This document shows positions 1-8,386 of a DNA stretch of 64,000 bases, in pieces. The DNA comes from JANNVK01 sp031430435. GTDB lineage: Bacteria > Acidobacteriota > Blastocatellia > Pyrinomonadales > Pyrinomonadaceae. The notes below the pieces were generated by a model. The model was not told the DNA's origin and did no database searches. It saw only the letters and a list, made by a program, of their open reading frames with translations. The translations under genes were made by a program, and so were the position numbers. The number at the start of each line of letters is the position of its first letter. Position 1 is the stretch's first letter. The stretch lies in contig JANPBM010000118.1 in the NCBI GenBank assembly GCA_031430435.1, forward strand, positions 1 through 64,000, in the 5' to 3' direction.

Positions 1-1
1 G

Positions 2-133
2 GCAGAGCGGTTGAACGGTAAAATCCAACTGCTCAAAGCAATCGGCAGAGGCTATCGAAAGTTTGATAACTTCCGAAGTGCCATTTTGTTCTTTTACGGG
101 AAACTTAACTTGTTACCATTAAAATGTCGGTAG
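2..133 (+). CDS. ISL3-type transposase, C-terminal fragment (cut by window edge)
   Basis: The plus-strand frame starting at base 2 is open to a TAG at 131-133. It encodes about 43 residues with the pattern AERLNGKIQLLKAIGRGYRK, then F-x-N-F-R-x-A-I-L-F, then a G-K-L-N-L-L-P end. This N-G-K-I...GYR-F-NFR arrangement is the usual C-terminus of ISL3/IS204/IS1165 transposases (DDE family). Only the tail is visible, so whether the element is intact cannot be judged. The last 15 bases overlap, tail to tail, the end of the minus-strand PIN-like gene. No terminal inverted repeat was recognised within the next few hundred bases, which hints that the right end of the element may already be lost. Confidence 0.7.
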   Translation, partial: AERLNGKIQLLKAIGRGYRKFDNFRSAILFFYGKLNLLPLKCR

Positions 134-436
134 AACCAAAAGTTTAAGTATTGTCGGGAAATTCCGCTCGAATAAAGCAATCAAATCTTTGTTGACGATG
201 TTTCCGGTCGTAATCATCAAAAGTTGTTTGGGTTTATTTTGCAAGATTCGCAACTTAAGAAAATCGCCGTCTTTTGAAATTACGGTTCGATTTTCAATAT
301 CCGCAAACGCGGCAATATCTATGTCTTGAGTTTCGTTGGCTTCGGGTAAATCCCTCGTGTGAATGGTATCAAAATCAATTTCATTCAACCAAAGTTTCAG
401 CCGATAAGGAAGATGTGCGTCAACAATAAATTTCAT
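119..436 (-). CDS. DUF5615 family PIN-like toxin
   Basis: A 105-aa protein beginning MKFIVDAHLP, with an early Asp at residue 6, a central D-x-D-I segment near 37-41 and VISKDGDF near 51-58. These match the acidic positions of DUF5615/Mut7-C-like PIN nucleases. The family is typically the RNase toxin of a two-gene toxin-antitoxin module with a DUF433 antitoxin. That partner is directly upstream: its stop codon overlaps this start codon (TAATG type, shared base 436), so the two are translationally coupled. The assignment rests on motif pattern and context; activity is not tested. The C-terminal codons overlap the convergent transposase tail. Confidence 0.8.
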   Translation of the reverse strand: MKFIVDAHLPYRLKLWLNEIDFDTIHTRDLPEANETQDIDIAAFADIENRTVISKDGDFLKLRILQNKPKQLLMITTGNIVNKDLIALFERNFPTILKLLVLPTF

Positions 437-675
437 TACGCGGCAATCACATTTTGAATGGAATTAACTTTCATCAATTTACTGGCAAACAATAAACACG
501 CTTGTAAATCTTCTTTTTCAAGATCGGGACAATCTTCCAAAAGCTCTTCGACGGTCATTCCCGCACTCATCAAATCCAACATTGTTTCAACCGGATAACG
601 TTTATTGCGGATTGTCGGTTTGCCGAAACAAACATTCGGATTAAGCGTAATTCGTTTTAATAAATCATCTTTCAT
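436..675 (-). CDS. DUF433 family antitoxin
   Basis: A 79-aa protein starting MKDDLLKRI. The longer frame to 702 begins with an unlikely Phe/Cys leader, and DUF433 proteins usually start just before the I-x-x-N-P-x-V-C-F-G-K-P motif, so the ATG at 673-675 was chosen. It shows the DUF433 signature NPNVCFGKPTIRNKRYPVE, followed by a helix-turn-helix-like segment (MLDLMSAGMTVEELLEDCPD). DUF433 proteins are small DNA-binding antitoxins that neutralise DUF5615 PIN toxins and usually repress their own operon. It is followed by, and overlaps, the toxin gene. No obvious Shine-Dalgarno precedes the chosen start. Confidence 0.82.
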   Translation of the reverse strand: MKDDLLKRITLNPNVCFGKPTIRNKRYPVETMLDLMSAGMTVEELLEDCPDLEKEDLQACLLFASKLMKVNSIQNVIAA

Positions 676-731
676 ACAATTAAAAAATAGCATATTTAAC
701 AAATTTGCGGAAGATTTGATCTGAGTAGAAT

Positions 732-2099
732 TTAAGGCGGTACTTGGTTAATCTCATTTAATTTCACTTTGATAAACTCTTTGTGTTGATTACTAATTAA
801 TTTGCAGATTTTTTGAACATCAAATTTTGTATTTATTTCAGAATAATAAGCATTTTCAACAAATACCGGTATTGATGAAGAATAAGCTGAAATTCTAATT
901 TGATGAGGCTCAAAATTAAAAAATATTTTTGATTCGTTATCAAAATTGCCAAATCCGCTTTGTTTGAAAGACTTATAAAAGTAATTGAGAATAATACTCT
1001 CATTATTTCCTAAATCGTTTTGATATAAACGGCTTCTAATTGCTGTGAAAACTTCATCCAAAGTTTGGTTGTTTGTATTGTTTCCGCTCCCATCTAAATG
1101 CAACACAAACATCTTCTCATTATAGAATTTATTGAATTTTTCGCTGACATTTATAAACTCAATAGTTAGTGGAACAATTAAACTCTCAAAAATACCAAGT
1201 AAAGAATCTTTATTTCTTGATGTAGAAACTTTTGTTCCGGCTGAACGAATTTCTTGTTCAAGTAAAGCCAATTCCTTATCCAAATCGTCTGCTTCTTCAA
1301 TACTTTCGCCTTTCGCACCTTTGAGCATTATTTCAAGCGAACGAACTAAATTCTCGGCAATATATTCGATAAAAGGTTCAAGTTCATCGGCATCGGCAAG
1401 ACGCAGAACTCGGTAATAATTTTCTTTGTCTTCGGTTCTGATAATTACGGGCGGAAAACCGAATTGCATCAAAATAAAATTCATCAAAATTCTTGCAGTT
1501 CTGCCGTTACCGTCGTCGAACGGATGAATTTTGACAAATTTGTAATGAAAAAGCGACGCTAAAATTATCTGATTTACGCCGGTTTTATCACGTTCGTTGC
1601 GAAACCAATCAATCAATTCCTGCATTTTGATCGGCGTTTCTTCGGGCGTGGCAAAGAAAAAAGGTTCGCCTGTATTTGTAATAACGTGATTCGATTGGGT
1701 TTTGTATTTTCCGACCTCGATTTTTCGCCGAGTCTGTTTTCCTTCGCTTGTAACCGCTTCTTTGTAATGAGATTCTTTCAGCAAAAGTTCGTGTAATTGT
1801 CTGATAAAAACTTCGGTTAGTTCCGTTTCGCCTTTTACTAAATCAACAACCCAATTTATCGCTTCGTTGTGTCCCGTAATTTCAAAATGATCTTTCAACG
1901 GTTTGCCTTGTGCCGTTATCCCAAATAAAATCAACGCTTTAGTTTCGCCGTAGGTTAGTGAGTTTCCCTCGATATTATTTGAATGAAAATTCCAATCAAG
2001 CCGAAATTTCTGCATAATTCGAGCTTCAATTTCGCCTGTCAGCGGACGAAAAGAATCAAGTTCGGTTTTTAATTGTTTGGCATTTTCTAAGGCGTTCAT
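732..2099 (-). CDS. Fic family protein (class II, N-terminal inhibitory helix)
   Basis: A 455-aa Fic-domain protein. The catalytic motif HPFDDGNGRTAR lies at residues 192-203 with the invariant His, the acidic residue and the GNGR anion-binding loop, so AMP transfer (or transfer of another nucleotide group) to a hydroxyl of a target protein is chemically possible. Residues 40-45 read SNNIEG, fitting the inhibitory [S/T]xxxE[G/N] helix found at the N-terminus of class II Fic proteins, in which the Glu blocks ATP binding. The last 200 residues show no known domain; their middle contains a Gly/Asn-rich stretch (DGSGNNTNNQ). The gene lies beside a toxin-antitoxin pair but has no obvious antitoxin of its own, as expected for an intramolecularly inhibited Fic. 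Confidence 0.9.
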   Translation of the reverse strand: MNALENAKQLKTELDSFRPLTGEIEARIMQKFRLDWNFHSNNIEGNSLTYGETKALILFGITAQGKPLKDHFEITGHNEAINWVVDLVKGETELTEVFIRQLHELLLKESHYKEAVTSEGKQTRRKIEVGKYKTQSNHVITNTGEPFFFATPEETPIKMQELIDWFRNERDKTGVNQIILASLFHYKFVKIHPFDDGNGRTARILMNFILMQFGFPPVIIRTEDKENYYRVLRLADADELEPFIEYIAENLVRSLEIMLKGAKGESIEEADDLDKELALLEQEIRSAGTKVSTSRNKDSLLGIFESLIVPLTIEFINVSEKFNKFYNEKMFVLHLDGSGNNTNNQTLDEVFTAIRSRLYQNDLGNNESIILNYFYKSFKQSGFGNFDNESKIFFNFEPHQIRISAYSSSIPVFVENAYYSEINTKFDVQKICKLISNQHKEFIKVKLNEINQVPP

Positions 2100-2150
2100 T
2101 GCTGTTATTTTACGATTTAATCACTTTAAGGGCAATCGGTAATTTAAATC

Positions 2151-2185
2151 AAAAAAACTCTCGACCTTTCAGCCGAGAGTTTTAA
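2151..2185 (-). terminator. Rho-independent terminator of the M35 peptidase gene
   Basis: The stem ACTCTCG / CGAGAGT is followed, on the minus strand, by a run of seven T. It lies about 25 bases after the stop codon of the M35-like gene. The plus-strand reading also ends in TTTT, so it may act in both directions. Confidence 0.75.
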
Positions 2186-2208
2186 TCTTAAATTAATCAA
2201 CGAAATTA

Positions 2209-3246
2209 TTACGGCAACGAAGGTGTATTTTCTGCAAAATACTCGTGGCTGTCTGCGTTATCAACTGCTCTGGTTGTATTTGTTCTTGCCAAATTTTTCG
2301 CGGCGGTTTGTCCGTAAGCCCAATCATCTGTCGCGGCAACCACGTTAAAATGACTCATTTCGTGAACTAACGTTCCGGCTTTTGAATCTGTTCCGGTTGA
2401 TGGTGCCGACCAAAATGCGTTGCAAAGATAGATTGTATAAGGCTGTGTCGGGTAAACATACGCGAAAGCGCTGTCTGTGCAAGAGCAGTTGAATCTGACC
2501 GAAGCCGTATCCATTGCATTGCGAATGTTTAAGAAATGACTTTTTACGGTGTTGTAACGGCTCGAATTATATGTGCCGAACCAGGTTGTGTAGCGTGAAC
2601 CTTGTGTTCCTGCGTTCAAATAATTATAGGCGACAGTTGCGTAAGTTGAAGCATTGTTTCGTGCCGTAACCAACGAACTTTGGCGTGATGCAGAGCAACT
2701 TGTATAAGATGTCGAACCCGAAACCGCATCGGGAGCAGAGTCTTCGATGACTTTGGTTTCGCGTCCTTCGATCCAAGTTTGCGAATTTTCCGATTGTAAT
2801 GCCAACGCTTTCGACGAATTATCTTGAGTTTCGGATTTATATCGGATTTGATACGAACCTGTTTCTGAAAAATCATAAAAACCTGAAATATCAATGCCGG
2901 ATTCGATTGTTTCGCCAACTTTCAGCGTAATATAATCAGTATCGACCGGCACAGGTCGTTTGTAATCGGGACCGAGATATTCGACTTCTTTTCCGTTCAA
3001 ACTCACTTCAAACAAATCTTCTTTTACGCCGTCAATCGTGGTTTTCCAACGCAAAATTCGCACATCGAGCTTACTTGTATTGGTAATAAAAATTGAAACG
3101 GGAATGTTTTCATCGGCTTTGAAAGCAGTTTGACTCATCTTCAACGAAACTTGAACCGGCTGACGAGCAGCTGCGAACGCGGTTACGGCAAAAACGCCGA
3201 ACGCGAGTACGAACAAAATAACTGAAATACTTTTGTTTTTCAACAC
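2209..3246 (-). CDS. Secreted M35-like (aspzincin) metalloendopeptidase
   Basis: A 345-aa protein with a clear signal peptide (MLKNKSISVILFVLAFGVFA, cleavage near AFAA). Residues about 30-130 form a beta-rich N-terminal domain with an ISIFITNTS-type strand, as in protealysin/deuterolysin-associated intracellular-inhibitor-like domains. The catalytic part contains HEMSHF (HExxH zinc ligands plus Glu) followed by TDDWAYG, matching the aspzincin third ligand Asp in GTxDYxYG of M35 peptidases. Six Cys in the mature region suggest disulfides. The start is a GTG at 3244-3246, immediately after an in-frame TAA, with AAGGAG about 12 bases upstream, so no earlier start is possible. Exported protein degradation is the likely role. 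Confidence 0.82.
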   Translation of the reverse strand: MLKNKSISVILFVLAFGVFAVTAFAAARQPVQVSLKMSQTAFKADENIPVSIFITNTSKLDVRILRWKTTIDGVKEDLFEVSLNGKEVEYLGPDYKRPVPVDTDYITLKVGETIESGIDISGFYDFSETGSYQIRYKSETQDNSSKALALQSENSQTWIEGRETKVIEDSAPDAVSGSTSYTSCSASRQSSLVTARNNASTYATVAYNYLNAGTQGSRYTTWFGTYNSSRYNTVKSHFLNIRNAMDTASVRFNCSCTDSAFAYVYPTQPYTIYLCNAFWSAPSTGTDSKAGTLVHEMSHFNVVAATDDWAYGQTAAKNLARTNTTRAVDNADSHEYFAENTPSLP

Positions 3247-3421
3247 TTATGGTTTTCTCCTTGGTTTGTAAAAATAGAACTTTGAGCCGAAACTCGGACA
3301 AAGTTTCAATCGATTATGATTGCAAAGTTTATATCGGAAAAAAAACGGATTGATAAATATAACAAAATAATCATAATTCTTAACTATGTGCGAGTCAAGG
3401 TTTGGTTATGGGTTTATAACG

Positions 3422-4342
3422 TTATTCGTCATTTTTAATGCCGTATTTATTGATTGTTGAAACGTAAGTATGAAAATCTAAACCGATTCGCGTATAAATT
3501 TCCGACATAGTTTTTTCGACGTTACGAGCAGTTTTTTCATCTTTGCTCAACATAAAAATTGAAGGTCCGGAACCCGAAATTCCGCCGCCGAGCGAACCTG
3601 TTTCGATTGATTTTTGCTTAACTTCATCAAACGCGGGAATCAAAATACTGCGTTTCGGTTCAATCAAAAAATCTTCCAACGAACGCGAAATCAATTCGTA
3701 ATCATTCTGCAAAAGTCCCGCGACCAACCCTGCGACATTTCCCCATTGTTTGATTGCGTCTTTTAAAAAAACACGCGGCTGCAAAATTTTTCGTGCGTCC
3801 GAAGTTTTTATTTCAATCTGCGGATGGACGATTGTTACGAACAATTCGGGCGATGAAAGCGACACAATATCAAGCGGATTAATTGACCGGACAAGCGTTA
3901 CACCGCCGTAAATACACGGTCCAACGTTATCTGCGTGGCGTGAACCCGATGCAATGTTTTCACCGTCCATCGCAAAATCAACGAGCGTTTTTTTATCGAA
4001 AATATCGCCGAGCAGTATATTTGCCGCGACAACTGCACCTGCCGCACTTGCCGAACTCGATCCGATTCCGCTTCCCGGTTTGATGTTTTTTGTGATTTCA
4101 ATATCAAAACCAACCTTTTTGCCGAATCTTTCAACTAACGACATAACCGCGACGCTTGCCACGTTTTTTTCGGGTTCAAGCGGCAAATCGTAATCACTTT
4201 TGTTGATGATTTTTATCTCGGAATCGTCACGCAAACGGAGCGTCATTTCGTCGTAAGGTTCGTTTAAAGCGAAGCCTAAAACATCGTAACCGCAGACAAA
4301 ATTTGCGACGGTCGCGGGCGAAAGAATTGTAATTTCGTTCAT
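3422..4342 (-). CDS. thrB: Homoserine kinase
   Basis: A 306-aa GHMP-family kinase that phosphorylates L-homoserine with ATP in threonine synthesis. The ATG at 4340-4342 gives the canonical start MNEITILSPATVANFVCGYD. The frame runs on to 4465, but those extra residues do not resemble ThrB. The GHMP ATP-binding loop is KPGSGIGSSSASAAGA, and the C-terminal GHMP motif GSLGGGISGSGPS is intact. The neighbours are not threonine genes, so it is not in a thrABC operon here. Length is normal for the family (about 300 aa). Confidence 0.93.
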   Translation of the reverse strand: MNEITILSPATVANFVCGYDVLGFALNEPYDEMTLRLRDDSEIKIINKSDYDLPLEPEKNVASVAVMSLVERFGKKVGFDIEITKNIKPGSGIGSSSASAAGAVVAANILLGDIFDKKTLVDFAMDGENIASGSRHADNVGPCIYGGVTLVRSINPLDIVSLSSPELFVTIVHPQIEIKTSDARKILQPRVFLKDAIKQWGNVAGLVAGLLQNDYELISRSLEDFLIEPKRSILIPAFDEVKQKSIETGSLGGGISGSGPSIFMLSKDEKTARNVEKTMSEIYTRIGLDFHTYVSTINKYGIKNDE

Positions 4343-4397
4343 ATTTTGTTTCAACAAACAATTTAATTGTGTAGAATATAGCTGAGGTTTTAAGGTT

Positions 4398-4538
4398 ATG
4401 CAAACATTTTTAGTTTCAATAATTATTGCGATTGCGTTAGCGTATGTCGGCTTTTTGGCATTCAAAAAACTTCGCGGATTTACCGCAAACGGTTCGTGTG
4501 AAACAGGTTGCGGTAAATGCGGAGCTAAGAAAGTTTAA
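4398..4538 (+). CDS. Small Cys-rich membrane peptide (FeoB-associated type)
   Basis: A 46-codon frame starting ATG at 4398. It encodes one hydrophobic helix (about residues 4-24, VSIIIAIALAYVGFLAF), then a basic linker and a Cys-rich tail CETGCGKCG. This is the pattern of FeoB-associated Cys-rich membrane proteins, short single-pass proteins with C-x3-C-x2-C that are usually found with ferrous-iron transporters. Here no feo gene is present. The stop lies 1 base from the convergent cysteine desulfurase stop, and the start is divergent from thrB by 55 bases. The peptide could bind a metal or a sulfur carrier. It is short, but the coherent topology and the tight fit between neighbours argue that it is real. 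Confidence 0.65.
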   Translation: MQTFLVSIIIAIALAYVGFLAFKKLRGFTANGSCETGCGKCGAKKV

Positions 4539-4539
4539 T

Positions 4540-5721
4540 TTATTTGCCGCGACTCGGTGATAGTCTTCGCAAATTTTCCACCGCTTTCGGCAAAACTTCC
4601 AACAAATAATCTACATCTTCCTGCGTATTTTCTTTCCCGAAACTGAATCTTATTGCTCCGCGTGCAATTTCGTCGTCGTTATCGTTTAACGCCCGAATTA
4701 CAGGCGAAGGTTCAAGATTTCCGCTCGAACACGCGGAACCTGTCGAAACCGCAACTCCGGTCATATCAAGGTTTATCAGCAAACCTTCGCCTTCAATTTG
4801 TCGAAATGAAACGTTTGCGATGTTCGACAGACGATTTTCGCGGTGTCCGTTAAAAACGATTTCGTCAATTCGTTCGGCAATTCCTTGTTCCAAATTATCA
4901 CGAAGTTTACGAAGTTTTTCATCATTTTCAGACAGATTTTTATTCGCAATTTCGCAAGCCTTTCCGAATGCGGCAATCAACGGTACACTTTCGGTTCCGC
5001 CGCGTTTTTCGCGTTCTTGATGTCCGCCGAGGTTTTGCGATTGCAGCCGAACTCCGCGTCGGACATATAAACCGCCAACGCCTTTCGGAGCATACATTTT
5101 ATGTGCCGACATCGAAAGTAAATCAACATTCAATTCCTCAACATCAAGTTTTATTTTGCCGATTGCCTGTACCGCGTCCGTATGAAACCAAGTTTTCTTT
5201 CCGTTATCTCGTTGCGATTTAACGAGTTGCCCGATTTCGTAAATCGGTTGCAACGTGCCGATTTCGTTGTTCGCGGTCATAATCGAAATTAAAATTGTAT
5301 CGTCACGCAAGGCATTTTTTACATCTTCAATTTGTACAATTCCGTCAGCATAAACGGGCAAATATGTAACTTCATAACCACGTTTTTCCAAATCTTCGCA
5401 GACATTTTTGACCGCTGAATGTTCAATCTGCGAAGTGATAATATGTTTGCCGTATTTGTTGTTTGCTTCGCACAAACCGCGAATTGCCAGGTTATTTGCT
5501 TCGGTTCCGCCCGATGTGAAAATAATTTCGTTTGGTCGGGCGTTGAGAATTTCGGCGACTTGATGACGAGATTTATCAACCGCCGCGCGAGCTTGTTGAC
5601 CGAAAAAGTGGATGCTTGACGCGTTGCCGTAAATTTCGGTTAAATACGGCAACATCGCGTCTAAAACCTCGCGGTCAATCGGCGTGGTGGCGGAATTGTC
5701 TAAATAAATTCTTCGGAACAT
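4540..5721 (-). CDS. Cysteine desulfurase (NifS/IscS family)
   Basis: A 393-aa class V PLP aminotransferase-fold enzyme that removes sulfur from cysteine to form an enzyme persulfide for Fe-S cluster and thiocofactor assembly. Visible signatures are the N-terminal YLDNSATTP, the HIITSQIEHSAV region, the PLP-lysine motif SAHKMYAPKGVGGLYVR and the catalytic Cys loop STGSACSSGNLEPS. No iscU, iscR or fdx follows, so this is an isolated copy and its exact acceptor cannot be named. It is the last gene of a long minus-strand run (fmt to iscS-like), 35 bases after the TPR gene. Confidence 0.9.
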   Translation of the reverse strand: MFRRIYLDNSATTPIDREVLDAMLPYLTEIYGNASSIHFFGQQARAAVDKSRHQVAEILNARPNEIIFTSGGTEANNLAIRGLCEANNKYGKHIITSQIEHSAVKNVCEDLEKRGYEVTYLPVYADGIVQIEDVKNALRDDTILISIMTANNEIGTLQPIYEIGQLVKSQRDNGKKTWFHTDAVQAIGKIKLDVEELNVDLLSMSAHKMYAPKGVGGLYVRRGVRLQSQNLGGHQEREKRGGTESVPLIAAFGKACEIANKNLSENDEKLRKLRDNLEQGIAERIDEIVFNGHRENRLSNIANVSFRQIEGEGLLINLDMTGVAVSTGSACSSGNLEPSPVIRALNDNDDEIARGAIRFSFGKENTQEDVDYLLEVLPKAVENLRRLSPSRGK

Positions 5722-5756
5722 TTTTTACTGATTTCAAATTATAATCTCTAAACTGC

Positions 5757-7820
5757 TTATTTCTTGATTTTAGCTTTGATTTGCAGAATTTGGTCGCTGT
5801 CCGAGCTTAGGCGTAGCGCTCTTTGCCACAAGATTTTTGCTGCCTCGGATTTTCCTTGTTTGTCGAAAATATCGCCTAAATGTTCTTGAATTGTGGCGGA
5901 CGAAGGACTTCGGCGAAGTGCGTCTTTCAAGTATTTTTCCGCTTCGTCAAACTTATTTTGTTTGAAATATGCCCAGCCTAAACTGTCGAGAAACGATGAA
6001 TTCATCGGCTCCATTTTAACGGCTTTCTGAATCAATGCGGTTGCTTCGTCAAGTTTTTGATTGCGTTCAACTAAAAAATAACCGAGATTATTCAGGGCAA
6101 CGGCGTTATCCGGCGTTTGCGCCAAAATATCGCGAAGTGTTTTTTCTGCCGAAGCAAAGTCGCCCGATTTTTCTTGGGCAGTGGCTAAAAATAACTTTGC
6201 CATCAACTTTGACTCGCCGGTTTTTGCGGTCGCAAAGGCTTGATTAGCGGTTGCAATCGCTTGTTTTCCGCGTTTTGCATCGCCGTAAAGTCCGGAGATA
6301 AATATCAAATTGTTAAAATCATCGGTCAGCGCAATCGGCGAACCGACTGCTTTTCCGCCAATCAACGGCTTTATTAAGGCAACGGCTTGATCTACTTTAC
6401 CGAGTTCCGTCAAGACAGTCGCTTCAGTTCTGAGTAAACCGGTTTCGGTCGGATAAAGTTTGCGAAGTGAGCGAATTTTCAGCAATGCCTCAGCTTTTTT
6501 TCCGCTTTCACGCAACACTGAAATCAATTGTTTATCGGCAAATAAATCATTTTTGCCGAAAACAAGGCGAGATTTTTCGATTACGGCTTTCGCTTCGATG
6601 AACTTGTCGGAAATTTTATAAGTCTGAATAATCTTTGAAAAAACCGTGGCGGCAAAGTCTCGATCTTCATCCGTAACCAAGTTTTTTGCGCCGATTTCAC
6701 GGATTTTGAGTGCTTCTTGAAAAGCCGAAATTGCTTCGTTATCGCGCTCGCCTTCAAGCAGTATTTCGGCTAGATTTAACTGCAAATTCGCCGCCGTAAA
6801 TTTATCTTCGGCAGAAGTTTTTTCAATCAAAGATTTCAGCAGTTTTACGGATTCATCGATTTTTCCCGCCTGAAATTGTAATCGGGCTAATAATTGAACT
6901 AATTCAAAACTGTCGGGACTGGCAAAAACGGCTTGTTGCAAGGCTTCGATTGTCTTCTTCGAGGTCGCTTTATCTACATTCGGAATTGCTCGGCTCAAAA
7001 GATTGATTGCTTGCAAATTTTCGGGATTATCGGCAATTGCCCGCGCTAAAACTTCAACGGCTTCCGTATCTTTCCCGACTTTTAAGTATGCTTCGCCAAG
7101 TTTTACGGTCGCCCCGTCCGGCGAAAGACTTTGATTTTGAGTTACGTTTCGATAAAACCCTGTTTCGTTTTCAATCGGTTGTGATGCTCCAAGCCAGTTT
7201 TGCAAGGCAATAATGCGTTCGGAATCCTGATTTTTTTGAGCATAAAATTCGCTCAAAAAAGCCCACGCTTCGGCGTTGCGCAAATCGATGCGAGCAACCT
7301 CTTTCCAGGCTTGAATGGCTTTATCGGCGTTTGTTTGCTCAAGTTTTCCGTTATTCAGACGGCTTTTGATTGTGTAAACTCTTGCCAAAATTCGCTGTGA
7401 GCCGAAATTATCCGGATTTATTTTCGTGGCGATTGTTGCCAATAAAACCGCCTCCTCAATATCGTTGGGCGGTGTGGTCAGCGTCAATTCAGCCAATGCG
7501 GTGTAACCTTCGGAAAGTTTCGGGTCTAATTCGACGGCTTTTTGAAACGCTTGTTTGGCAAGTTTCGCATTCGCATTTATCATTGTTTGCGACCGCAAAC
7601 GGCTGATTCCCCAAACATAACGCTGTCCTTCCATCAGTTTGACAAAGGCTTCTTCGCGTTTTTCACGCGGAACTTCATCGGTTTGCTGTTCAAGGTTCTT
7701 CGCTAATCGCCATGATAAACTCGGTGCGCGCGGCGGCGGATCATTTTGAGCCGAAACAGGTTGATAATTTATCAAACCGATTGAGAATGCGACAGCTAAA
7801 CTTACAGAAATTTTTTTCAT
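5757..7820 (-). CDS. Exported TPR-repeat protein
   Basis: A 687-aa protein with an N-terminal signal peptide (MKKISVSLAVAFSIGLINYQ, cleavage near SAQ). The rest is made of helical TPR units throughout. Clear copies include AVELDPKLSEGYTALAELTL, an EAVEVLARAIADNPENLQAI unit near the middle and DNAVALNNLGYFLVERNQKL near residue 575. The C-terminal three repeats, with -LG-Y-KQ-K-DEAEKYLKDAL-, are the best preserved. It probably acts in the periplasm or at the outer membrane as an assembly scaffold. Its neighbours (a BamD-like TPR protein and a small membrane protein) suggest an envelope role. No catalytic domain is seen. Confidence 0.85.
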   Translation of the reverse strand: MKKISVSLAVAFSIGLINYQPVSAQNDPPPRAPSLSWRLAKNLEQQTDEVPREKREEAFVKLMEGQRYVWGISRLRSQTMINANAKLAKQAFQKAVELDPKLSEGYTALAELTLTTPPNDIEEAVLLATIATKINPDNFGSQRILARVYTIKSRLNNGKLEQTNADKAIQAWKEVARIDLRNAEAWAFLSEFYAQKNQDSERIIALQNWLGASQPIENETGFYRNVTQNQSLSPDGATVKLGEAYLKVGKDTEAVEVLARAIADNPENLQAINLLSRAIPNVDKATSKKTIEALQQAVFASPDSFELVQLLARLQFQAGKIDESVKLLKSLIEKTSAEDKFTAANLQLNLAEILLEGERDNEAISAFQEALKIREIGAKNLVTDEDRDFAATVFSKIIQTYKISDKFIEAKAVIEKSRLVFGKNDLFADKQLISVLRESGKKAEALLKIRSLRKLYPTETGLLRTEATVLTELGKVDQAVALIKPLIGGKAVGSPIALTDDFNNLIFISGLYGDAKRGKQAIATANQAFATAKTGESKLMAKLFLATAQEKSGDFASAEKTLRDILAQTPDNAVALNNLGYFLVERNQKLDEATALIQKAVKMEPMNSSFLDSLGWAYFKQNKFDEAEKYLKDALRRSPSSATIQEHLGDIFDKQGKSEAAKILWQRALRLSSDSDQILQIKAKIKK

Positions 7821-7828
7821 TTTACCTC

Positions 7829-8311
7829 TTAATTTGTCGGTTTATTTAATCCGAAAACAATCTGTTCCCAAATTTTTTTGCGCGGAAATATCATCAGAAA
7901 AACTATCAAAGCGATGGCACCCGCACGAAACATCTCAAATTTGTCTCCCGTCATGACCGAAATCAAAAATCCGACTATGGCAATAATTTCGGTTAATATT
8001 CCGAGCAAAATTGTCTGTGTTTGCAAGGTTACGACCAGAGTATTTACACCTTTTGCCAGATTTACGGTTCTCAGTTTTTCCCAACTAAATAAAATTCTTC
8101 GCAACCAAAATACACCGATTGTCGTGAAAATTATCAAAATCCAAAGTCCGAAAGTTGTTTGTTCCGTAATTGCAAGATCAATTTTCGGGGCAATCAGCCA
8201 CGCAACTCCAATCAGCAAAAGCGTGGTAAGTATTTGCCCGACAACAATCAGCGAGGTTGTCCGATAACGTTTGCCTAGTTCGCGCTTGATTTGTTCCGAT
8301 ACATTTTGCAT
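7829..8311 (-). CDS. Four-helix integral membrane protein, unknown function
   Basis: A 160-aa protein with four predicted transmembrane helices at about residues 20-40, 53-70, 95-118 and 126-143. A charged loop (RRILFSWEKLRTVNLAKG) lies between helices 2 and 3. No family was recognised. It lies 8 bases upstream of the TPR gene and downstream of the BamD-like gene on the same strand, and so is likely co-transcribed with the TPR protein. Confidence 0.75.
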   Translation of the reverse strand: MQNVSEQIKRELGKRYRTTSLIVVGQILTTLLLIGVAWLIAPKIDLAITEQTTFGLWILIIFTTIGVFWLRRILFSWEKLRTVNLAKGVNTLVVTLQTQTILLGILTEIIAIVGFLISVMTGDKFEMFRAGAIALIVFLMIFPRKKIWEQIVFGLNKPTN

Positions 8312-8328
8312 ATAAACTGCGGCAGAAA

Positions 8329-8374
8329 ATTCAAAAAGGTAAAAATTTCATTTACCCCTTTGAATTCTTTACTT
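8329..8374 (-). terminator. Possible AT-rich hairpin after the BamD-like gene
   Basis: The imperfect inverted repeat TTCAAAAAGGTAAA / TTTACCCCTTTGAA lies just past the stop of the BamD-like gene. On the minus strand it is followed by an AT-rich tail with TTTT. It could terminate or attenuate transcription before the membrane-protein gene. The stem is AT-rich and the call is weak. Confidence 0.35.
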
Positions 8375-8386
8375 TTGCCCCGATAA

